A stretch of 64,000 nt of DNA from Rhizobium freirei PRF 81. Lineage in GTDB: Bacteria; Pseudomonadota; Alphaproteobacteria; Rhizobiales; Rhizobiaceae. The notes under the pieces were generated by a model that saw only the letters and a list, made by a program, of their open reading frames with translations, was not told the origin of the DNA and did no database searches. The stretch spans positions 372,001 to 436,000 of the forward strand of contig NZ_AQHN01000084.1 in the NCBI RefSeq assembly GCF_000359745.1. Reading direction: 5' to 3'. Position 1 is the stretch's first letter; each line of letters begins with the position of its first letter. A program made the translations under genes and the position numbers. Below are positions 18,345 to 25,354 of the stretch, piece after piece.

Positions 18345-18647
18345 ATGTTCGGTGCGCTGCTGGCAAGCCTCGATAATCCCCAAACCGCCGAAAGGCTGAT
18401 CGATGCCCTTGGCATGGAGGGACTGGCCGAACGGCTCGAAAACGCAGCTGCTGCAGAAGCGATGGAGCCGGCAAGCTACTTTGCGGCGATTGTCCGCTCG
18501 TTCATGGAAACGGCGTCCGACGATCATTTCGTGCAGCTGATCGGCATCATGAATCGCTCCGACGATCCGGGCCTTGCCGCGGTTCGCGCCATCCTGAACA
18601 AGGTGCTGCCAGAGGAAACTTGCTGTGATGCTCGCGCTAAAGCATGA
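18345..18647 (+). CDS. Conserved hypothetical protein of the nar operon
   Basis: A 100-residue acidic helical protein (NPQTAERLIDALGMEGLAER at the N-terminus, two cysteines in EETCCDARAKA at the C-terminus). AGGAG precedes ATG 18345, nine bases after the parvulin stop, so it is co-transcribed with nar. I do not recognise a family. Its position suggests an accessory role in nitrate respiration; nothing more can be said. Confidence 0.75.
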   Translation: MFGALLASLDNPQTAERLIDALGMEGLAERLENAAAAEAMEPASYFAAIVRSFMETASDDHFVQLIGIMNRSDDPGLAAVRAILNKVLPEETCCDARAKA

Positions 18648-18788
18648 CAGATGTTTCCCTGCACATGTCGGGGCGGCGTCTTTTGACGTGGCCTGCCATC
18701 TGCGTCATTGGCAAGGGTGGCCTGCCTTCCGCTCTTCCGGTGAATGCGATCGAAACTTCAATCAGGCCCTATCCGAAGGATGCCACCA

Positions 18789-19358
18789 ATGCGCCTCGAT
18801 CACTCCAGCTACCCCATTACCGCAATCGTCTATTCGAAGGGATCGGATTTCGAGAGATTTCTGAGAGATACGACGAAGACGATGATGGACGAGGGCATGC
18901 GCCTTGCCGGCCTGATCCAGCACAGCGAGCCGCGATCTGATCGCACCAAATGCGATATGTATCTCAGGGATCTTGCGAGTGATGAGCTCTATGCAATATC
19001 GGAGGATCGCGGGCGGGAAGCGCGTGGATGCGCCCTCGATACCGATCGATTGCTTGTAGCCTGCGAGGCGGTTGGAGAGAGTCTCTCTGACAGGACTGAC
19101 CTTCTGGTGCTCTCCAAATTCGGCAAGGTCGAGGTGGAAGGTGGCGGCTTTCGATCGCTGATCGTTCGGGCGATGGAACTGTCCGTGCCCGCTTTGATCG
19201 GGGTTCCAGAGATCAACCTCGTGCCGTTTCGGGAGTTCGCGGCCGGATTTGCCAAAGAAATTGAGCTGTTGGATCTTGCTGGCAATTGGTTGACGCTGCA
19301 AAGCATCCGCGCTCGTGCCATCGATTGCAGGAACGACGGTCGTCATGTGAGGGCGTGA
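18789..19358 (+). CDS. DUF2478 protein (NTPase-like, linked to molybdenum genes)
   Basis: A 189-residue protein from ATG 18789 (MRLDHSSYPITAIVYSKGSD), with GAAGGA upstream. The pattern matches DUF2478: an opening ITAIVYSKG strand, RSDRTKCDMYLRDLASDE, the ISEDRGREARGCALD motif, and DLLVLSKFGKVEVEGGGFR. The family is often beside molybdate transport or molybdoenzyme genes and is suggested to be a nucleotide-binding protein, which fits a place behind narGHJI. Biochemical role unproven. Confidence 0.8.
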   Translation: MRLDHSSYPITAIVYSKGSDFERFLRDTTKTMMDEGMRLAGLIQHSEPRSDRTKCDMYLRDLASDELYAISEDRGREARGCALDTDRLLVACEAVGESLSDRTDLLVLSKFGKVEVEGGGFRSLIVRAMELSVPALIGVPEINLVPFREFAAGFAKEIELLDLAGNWLTLQSIRARAIDCRNDGRHVRA

Positions 19359-19835
19359 ATGATGGATGACATCGCGGTCGCCCGGGCTCTGCACGTTCTT
19401 GCCGTCGTTCACTGGATCGGCGGACTGAGCTTCGTGACGCTGGTCATTTTGCCGCTCGTCAGATCTGATCGGGTCAGTGCTGACGCACAGATGTTGTTCG
19501 AAAGCGTTGAACGGCATTTCTCGGCACAGGTTCGAATCTCCATACCGGTTGCGGGCATAACGGGCCTCTGGATGACCTATAGGATGGAGCTCTGGGACCG
19601 CTTCGCCGATCCGAATTTCTGGTGGATGTCGGCAATGTTTGGCATATGGCTGATCTTCATGCTTATGCTGTTTGTGATCGAGCCACTCTCCCATGCGAAA
19701 TTCCAGCGGGACGCTCAGAAGGACCCGCAGGCAGCCTTCCGTCGCATAAGCCGCCTGCACGAATTTCTTCTTCTGCTTGCGGTCGCAACGGCATTCGGCG
19801 CTGTTGCCGGGGCTCACGGGCTTGTTTTCTTCTAA
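19359..19835 (+). CDS. Four-helix integral membrane protein, CopD-like
   Basis: A 158-residue protein with about four membrane segments (residues 8-32, 60-75, 88-110, 133-156) and histidines at helix ends (ALHVLAVVHWIGG, RLHEFLLLL), a layout seen in CopD-like or haem-binding membrane proteins. It starts directly at the DUF2478 stop, so it is the last gene of the nar transcript. Exact function unknown. Confidence 0.7.
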   Translation: MMDDIAVARALHVLAVVHWIGGLSFVTLVILPLVRSDRVSADAQMLFESVERHFSAQVRISIPVAGITGLWMTYRMELWDRFADPNFWWMSAMFGIWLIFMLMLFVIEPLSHAKFQRDAQKDPQAAFRRISRLHEFLLLLAVATAFGAVAGAHGLVFF

Positions 19836-20161
19836 CGTGCCGGTTCGATGATGCTGACGCCTGCCCATTCCGACCTTTTGAAAAAAAAGGCTCGGCATTC
19901 GTCGAATGCGCCGGAAGACTGGGCAATCAAGGTAGCGATCGTGCCGGGCTTTAGGTAGCACCCAGGATATTGATCGGGTTATGCGGTTTGTGGGCAATTG
20001 AGGCCGCGATCGGCGCAAAAATAACCCCGTCATCGTTCCAGGTTTTTATGCGTTTCCAAACGGTTGCCGTGGGTTTCGCGTGACGTGAGTATTCTGAGCC
20101 GATTTACTGCATACTCAAACACTTAACTGTCTCTATCGTTCATCGAAGAACCGGCAGCTTG
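19836..20161. other. Intergenic region between two convergent genes
   Basis: No gene supported. The stretch contains an A-run near 19880 and short unassignable frames. No strong hairpin with a T-run was seen, so termination of the nar transcript is not explained. Confidence 0.4.
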
Positions 20162-21460
20162 CTATCTCGGCAAATGTTCCATCATAAGCCACTCTATCAT
20201 CGGTATTGTTTCGAACACGACGATGGCAGCGACGAGTGCGCTGGCGCTGGCCAGTAGAAAACGGCCACCGTACGCGCGACCGCCCAGGGCTAAAGCATAT
20301 GCCGTTTTTGCCACCGTATTGGCGATGACGGCTGCCCCGAGAGCCGTCGCCGCAAATTCAGCGCCTATGGTGTCAATGATGCCAGCAATCGTAACGGTGA
20401 TGGCATCAATATCTGCGAGTCCAGAGAGCGTCGAGACGACGAGCAAGCCTGACTGCCCGAACCAGGCTGCGGCCGCCCGCGCCAAGAAGCTCACAGCAAC
20501 CAGGAGAAGTGCAGTTTTCAAAACGGACAGCAATTCGAACGGATTTCGGGTGCCCAGTTCAGGGGGCCGGGGAGTATCCTTCTGTGCAAAGAGCAGTGAA
20601 AAACCGGCCATCACGAGGGCGGCGGCAACCAGGGAGGGGCCGAGGCGCGCCGCGATCGGCGGCGCAAGGATGGCGAGATAGAGAAGTACCTTGAGGTACG
20701 AGACAGCGTTTGCGGCCGTTGCGCCGGCAACCAACAATGCCGCGGACTGCCCGGTGAGACTGAGGCGGGCATTCGTGACGGCAATCGCGGTTGACGATAC
20801 CAGGCCGTTGACCGCTCCGGCGACGAGTTCGCCGCGAACCTGCCCGAACGCCTTGACGGCGACATATCCCAGGAAGGAGATGCCGGCGAGAAGGACGACC
20901 AATTGCCAGGTGCCGGAGGGGGAAATGCCACCGAACGGGCCGACTGGCGCATCCGGCAGGATGGGCAGGACAATGACAGCCATTGCAAGGAAAACGATGG
21001 CCGATCGCAGCTCGTTCCAACTGAGAGCCCGAACGAACCGATGCAGTATCTCGCGACTGGCCAGGATTGCCACGAGCGAAACGCCACCGGCCGCTGCCAA
21101 CCGCGCATTGCCGAGCACGGCCAAAATTCCCAGTGCAAAGGTTGCCATGGCGGCGACGACGGTGGTGACACTGTAATCGCCCTCCACGATCGATTCCCGA
21201 AACTGATAGAGGGCGAAGATTGCGCTAAAGATCGCGAACATGGCGCCGACGACGAGGCCGTACAGCGCCGGCGGTGCGGATTGCGTCTGTTCGATCAGGC
21301 CCGAAAGACCGCCGAGCATGCCAGCGATCATGAAGGTGCGGATTCCGGCGGTTCGCTTTCCGGCGCCTTCGTCGCGCTCCCGCCAGTGACGCTCTACACC
21401 CACAACCGCGCCGATAGCCAATGCCAGTGCGAGCCGTTCGAACGATTCAATGCTCTCCAT
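20162..21460 (-). CDS. MgtC/SapB-DUF4010 family membrane protein
   Basis: A 432-residue protein with about 12-13 membrane segments. The N-terminal part has the MgtC/SapB sequence (ALALAIGAVVGVERHWRER and RTAGIRTFMIAGMLGGL), and the rest is the DUF4010 domain. Members occur widely in stress islands; MgtC itself helps bacteria live at low magnesium and modulates ATP synthase, but long DUF4010 proteins are uncharacterised. It is transcribed alone, and I found no Fnr-type box upstream. Confidence 0.88.
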   Translation of the reverse strand: MESIESFERLALALAIGAVVGVERHWRERDEGAGKRTAGIRTFMIAGMLGGLSGLIEQTQSAPPALYGLVVGAMFAIFSAIFALYQFRESIVEGDYSVTTVVAAMATFALGILAVLGNARLAAAGGVSLVAILASREILHRFVRALSWNELRSAIVFLAMAVIVLPILPDAPVGPFGGISPSGTWQLVVLLAGISFLGYVAVKAFGQVRGELVAGAVNGLVSSTAIAVTNARLSLTGQSAALLVAGATAANAVSYLKVLLYLAILAPPIAARLGPSLVAAALVMAGFSLLFAQKDTPRPPELGTRNPFELLSVLKTALLLVAVSFLARAAAAWFGQSGLLVVSTLSGLADIDAITVTIAGIIDTIGAEFAATALGAAVIANTVAKTAYALALGGRAYGGRFLLASASALVAAIVVFETIPMIEWLMMEHLPR

Positions 21461-21857
21461 CTCAGTCCCTTATTCGGCGTGGCGTGTTCTTGCTATGCTT
21501 CCACCATCTCGGCCCAGTTGTTACGTCCAAAGCGCCTGCTGATTCCGAAACCTTACTCGGCGAGCCGACCGCCATCCATCCCTGCAATCAGGTGAGGCTG
21601 AGCGATTGCGAGTCAATTGTCACCGCAAGAGGTGAAAGAGTGGCTCTCTTTCCCTTGTGGGTTGAAGAGATATTGTTGCAATGCCGCCAAATACCGACCT
21701 AGTTTGCCATCGGTGCCCGCGCTAGGCTCGAATGTCCGAAGGAAGCGGCGCCGAATTGTCACCCCCATTTTTGATGTCAAGAAATGCATCAAGTCTCTGT
21801 TCGAAAGCCTGCGCCGAGCGGTCGCCAGGCAAGGAGGCGCCTTGGCGGGTAATGGGC
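21461..21857. other. Intergenic region with no recognised gene
   Basis: About 400 bases between the MgtC-like gene and the P-type ATPase gene, both on the minus strand. It should carry the promoter of the MgtC-like gene and the ATPase terminator. Open frames here lack ribosome sites and family resemblance. Confidence 0.4.
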
Positions 21858-23753
21858 TCAGGCGACCGGCCGCTGTATCGAGTCGTCAGAAGGCTTAGAC
21901 TCGCAGGTAGCAGGCGCATAAGGCCGAATGCGCAGTGCCCGTAAGGCGTTCAGAATGACGGCAACGTCGATCGCTTCCTGGAGCAAGGCGCCCTGCACGG
22001 GTGTAAGATAGCCAAATGCGGCGGCCAGCATGCCCAGAACGGAAAAACCGATCCCTGTTGCGACACTTTCGAGCGCAATGCGCCGAGAGCGCCGGGCGAT
22101 CTCGATCCCCACTCCAAGTTGGTCGATGCGATCCACGAGCAGGACGACATCGGCCGCTTCGGCCGAGGCGGCAGCTCCGCGGGCACCCATAGCTACGCCC
22201 ACGTCTGCGGCCGCGAGCGCCGGCGCATCGTTGACGCCGTCGCCCACCATCATCACCGGGCCGTTCTTCCGCTCAGTCAGAACTGTCAGGACCTTTTGGT
22301 CGGGTGTCAGTTCCGTGCAAAGCCCGTCCAGACGGAGTCCTTTTGTGACGCGCTCTGCCACCTCCATGCGGTCGCCAGTCGCGAGCAGAATGCGTTCGAT
22401 ACCTTCCTGACGCAGCTTGGTTAGTACCGCTTCAGCTCCCTCCCGAAGTGGATCGGCCATGATGAGATAACCAGCCAGGCGACCGTCCACGGCTAGAGCC
22501 ACAAGGACGGAGCCGGCTGCAAGGGCCTGATTGCTGCCGGCCTTTCGACCTGTACGCCGCGCTACGAAATCTTCGCCACCCACGATGACCATCTGGCCGT
22601 CGACCGTTCCGATGACGCCTTCGCCCGGGATCTCCGCTACCTCTAATGGCACCGGCAGCGTTATTCCTCTTTGCTTGGCGGCACTGACAATTGCCTGTGC
22701 GACCGGATGCTTGGACGCTTGGTCGAGTGCTGCGGCAAGACGGAGCACATCATCTTCGGGCATGCCGTTACGGCTGTCGATCTCGATAATCTCGGGGCGC
22801 CCATCCGTTAAGGTGCCTGTTTTGTCGAGTACAAGTGTGCGAATGCGCGCCATCATTTCCAAAGGTTTGGCGCCCTTGATCAGTACCCCGAAATGCGCGG
22901 CCCGCGATAGACCTGCCACCAGGGCTACCGGCACCGCCAAAATCAGTGGACAAGGCGTTGCGACGACCAAAACGGCGACTGTTCTGGTTGGGTCTCGTGT
23001 GAACCACCACGCCGCAAAAGCAAGTGCGACGGTAATGGCAAGAAAGCCCAATGACCAACGGTCGGCCAGCCTCGACATCGGTGCCTTGGACCGTTGCGCT
23101 TGTTCCACAAGGCGCACGATCCCCGCATAGGTGCTCTCGTTGGCGAGCCGTGTAGCGATAAGGTCAAATGCATCGCCTGCGTTTGTTGAGCCACTCATGG
23201 CCTCTGCACCCGTTACCACGCGGACAGGCAGAGATTCTCCCGTCAACGGAGACGTATCGAGAAAGGCGAGAGCGGAAGCTATCGTTCCATCCACCGGGAC
23301 AATATCGCCCTGCCGAACCAGCAGTCTGTCGCCCGGCTTGATTTGGTCCAGCGCTATGTCTTCGAGCGCACCTTTGCGATGTCGCGTCGCAGTCCGGGGG
23401 ACGCGCGAGAGGAGGTCGCGCATCTCCCTGCGCGCTCGACCTTCGGCGAAGCCTTCCAAGAAGGTGCCACCGGAATACATCACCGCTACAACAGCGGCCG
23501 CAAGCGTCTCATCGAAGATGACTGCAGCGGACATTGATAGTGCTGCTACGATGTCGAGCCCAACCTCTCCGCGCCATAGGTCGTGCAGGATTTCCAACAG
23601 AAGCGCCGCAAGAATCGGGAAAACACCAACCGTCCAGGTCGTACGAGCGGCATCAGCCCGGCCCCAAAAATGAAAGACAAGCCCCAACGATAGGCTTGTC
23701 AGCGCCAGCAGCAGAAGTGCGGTCTTAACTTGATCGCGGCTCGCAAATTGCAT
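21858..23753 (-). CDS. P1B-type heavy-metal translocating ATPase without metal-binding N-domain
   Basis: A 631-residue cation pump. Visible motifs: TGESLP (actuator domain), the CPx-type membrane motif TPCPLILAVP, phosphorylation site DKTGTLTDGRPE, the SKHPVAQAI histidine-proline motif of P1B pumps, and the hinge GDGVNDAPALAAADVGVAMG. There is no N-terminal HMA or His-rich domain, and the membrane motif is TPC-P rather than CPC, so zinc/cadmium specificity cannot be assumed. An Fnr-type box lies 75 bp before its start, so it is probably induced with the rest of the island. Substrate unknown. Confidence 0.92.
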   Translation of the reverse strand: MQFASRDQVKTALLLLALTSLSLGLVFHFWGRADAARTTWTVGVFPILAALLLEILHDLWRGEVGLDIVAALSMSAAVIFDETLAAAVVAVMYSGGTFLEGFAEGRARREMRDLLSRVPRTATRHRKGALEDIALDQIKPGDRLLVRQGDIVPVDGTIASALAFLDTSPLTGESLPVRVVTGAEAMSGSTNAGDAFDLIATRLANESTYAGIVRLVEQAQRSKAPMSRLADRWSLGFLAITVALAFAAWWFTRDPTRTVAVLVVATPCPLILAVPVALVAGLSRAAHFGVLIKGAKPLEMMARIRTLVLDKTGTLTDGRPEIIEIDSRNGMPEDDVLRLAAALDQASKHPVAQAIVSAAKQRGITLPVPLEVAEIPGEGVIGTVDGQMVIVGGEDFVARRTGRKAGSNQALAAGSVLVALAVDGRLAGYLIMADPLREGAEAVLTKLRQEGIERILLATGDRMEVAERVTKGLRLDGLCTELTPDQKVLTVLTERKNGPVMMVGDGVNDAPALAAADVGVAMGARGAAASAEAADVVLLVDRIDQLGVGIEIARRSRRIALESVATGIGFSVLGMLAAAFGYLTPVQGALLQEAIDVAVILNALRALRIRPYAPATCESKPSDDSIQRPVA

Positions 23754-23821
23754 GCGGCTGATACCTTGGTAGAACCTGACAAAAGTGTTCGAATATCTTC
23801 GACCAAAGAAGGCCCCGTGCC

Positions 23822-23835
23822 TTGACGTGGATCAA
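23822..23835. promoter_or_regulatory. Fnr/FixK-type box before the P-type ATPase
   Basis: TTGAC-GTGG-ATCAA, full match to TTGAY-N4-RTCAA. It lies 75 bp before the ATPase start (minus strand) and just before the truncated Usp gene (plus strand), whose intact ancestor may have shared it. Confidence 0.78.
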
Positions 23836-23875
23836 CGCGCGGGGAGGGCGCCAGCTCTTTTCAACGCTGCGAACG

Positions 23876-24100
23876 ATGCCCCCAAATCTGGCACCGCAAT
23901 CGGCGCTCGTTGCTGTCGGTATTCTATCAAGCGGCAGACGAAGCGTTGAGGAAACATTGAAAAGAGATGTCGGCGATGTCGCACCCGGTCTTGTTGTCAT
24001 GGGCGCCTATAGTCATTCTCGTCTCCGAGAGGTCATATTCGGTGGCGTGACGCAGGCCATGCTTGAAACGGCGGGCTTTCCGATTTTCTCGAGCCATTGA
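23876..24100 (+). pseudogene. Universal stress protein remnant (C-terminal half domain)
   Basis: Encodes only the last part of a Usp domain: LVVMGAYSHSRLREVIFGGV and then QAMLETAGFPIFSSH. This closely matches the C-terminus of the intact tandem Usp at 31648-32484 (MGAYGHSRLREFVFGGVTRT). The N-terminal strand with the DxS/D start of a Usp fold is absent and no ribosome site precedes the open frame. Probably the debris of a second Usp gene. Confidence 0.8.
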
Positions 24101-24220
24101 TTGCCGCAAAATCGAATCCAACACCTAAGGTAGGATATATTCTCCCCGTTCTCAGCGCGGCAGGCTTGATTGTGGAGCGGCATGTTATGCCATGATAGCG
24201 GGTGGAAACCTCCATGCTTA

Positions 24221-24234
24221 GTGATCTAAGTCAA
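24221..24234. promoter_or_regulatory. Probable Fnr/FixK-type box before the exporter operon
   Basis: GTGAT-CTAA-GTCAA; one mismatch (first base) to TTGAY-N4-RTCAA. It lies about 100 bp before the likely start of the HlyD-family gene. Confidence 0.6.
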
Positions 24235-24334
24235 TGTGGGAGCCGTTGTCCCGCAATAGAAGCAAGACATTGGTTCCAATGTCGGATCCTTGTCTTTCAA
24301 CACTTGCCGGAGTTGCGGTTTCGTGCGTCATTTT

Positions 24335-25354
24335 ATGCCTCTCTTCATAATCGCGACACTGACGATCGGCTCTGGCATCAGCTGCCGCCCTGCGGCAGCT
24401 GCGAATGAGGCAAACCTCACGGGTAGATTGCACGCATTATGGGACAGGCTGGGAGGCAAGCGGCTTCCCGAAGGCATAACCATGGCTAATGGGCGGATCG
24501 AGGCAGAACAGGTTCTGGTCTCCGCCAAATTCGGCGGGCGCGTCTCCGAAGTTCTTGTCAGCGAGGGGCAGACCGTTGATGCCGGCGCCGTGGTAGCTCG
24601 AATGGATACCGCTGATCTGCAAGCTCAGTTCGCTGGTGCGCAAGCGGAGGTTCGCCGCGCGGAAAAAGCGGCAATCCAGGCGGAAGCCTTGATCGCTCAA
24701 CGTGACAGCGAGCTTGTGCTTGCCGAACAGGAATACGACCGTGCGTCCGATCTGAATACTCGCGGTGCTGGTACGAGACAGCAACTCGATTTGCGCCAAA
24801 GCCAACTGAGAGCCGCGCAGGCAGCCCGTATTGCTGCTGCGGCGGCGCTGGACGAGGCAAAGGCGGCGACGGATACAGCGCGCGCCGAAGTCGCACGAAT
24901 TCAGTCATTGCTTAACGACGCAGTCTTGACCGCACCACGCCGAGGTCGCGTGGAATACAAGCTGGTACAATCGGGTGAAGTCGTTGCTGCCGGTGCTCCG
25001 ATCGTTACGCTGCTCGATCTTTCCAATGTCTATATGACTGTCTTCCTGCCAGCCAAGGTAGCGGGATCAATTGCCATTGGCGATGAGGCACGGATCATAC
25101 TCGATCCAGCCCCCAGCTACGTGGTCCCCGTCACTGTTTCGTTCGTTGCAACCGATGCACAGTTCACGCCCAAGACCGTCGAGACGCAGGACGAGCGGGA
25201 GAAATTGATGTTCCGCGTCAAACTCCAGATCGCGTCCAGTCTCCTGAAGCAATATGAGGCGCAAGTGAAGATCGGAGTACGGGGCGTGGCCTATGTGCGC
25301 GGCGTCAAGAACATCCCGTGGCCCTCTGAGCTTACCGTGAAGCTGCCGCAATGA
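24335..25354 (+). CDS. HlyD-family periplasmic adaptor (YhiI-like)
   Basis: A membrane-fusion protein of about 339 residues that should link an inner-membrane ABC exporter to the outer membrane. Start is uncertain: ATG 24335 opens on MPLFIIATLTIGSGISC, a signal-peptide-like stretch; GTG 24323 has GGAG ten bases upstream, and a TTG at 24290 is also in frame. A lipoyl/biotinyl half motif (GGRVSEVLVSEGQTVDAGAV), a long alpha hairpin (residues about 80-185) and the second lipoyl half (APRRGRVEYKLVQSGEVVAA) are clear. The four-base overlap with the next gene and gene order match E. coli yhiI-rbbA-yhhJ. Confidence 0.9.
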   Translation: MPLFIIATLTIGSGISCRPAAAANEANLTGRLHALWDRLGGKRLPEGITMANGRIEAEQVLVSAKFGGRVSEVLVSEGQTVDAGAVVARMDTADLQAQFAGAQAEVRRAEKAAIQAEALIAQRDSELVLAEQEYDRASDLNTRGAGTRQQLDLRQSQLRAAQAARIAAAAALDEAKAATDTARAEVARIQSLLNDAVLTAPRRGRVEYKLVQSGEVVAAGAPIVTLLDLSNVYMTVFLPAKVAGSIAIGDEARIILDPAPSYVVPVTVSFVATDAQFTPKTVETQDEREKLMFRVKLQIASSLLKQYEAQVKIGVRGVAYVRGVKNIPWPSELTVKLPQ

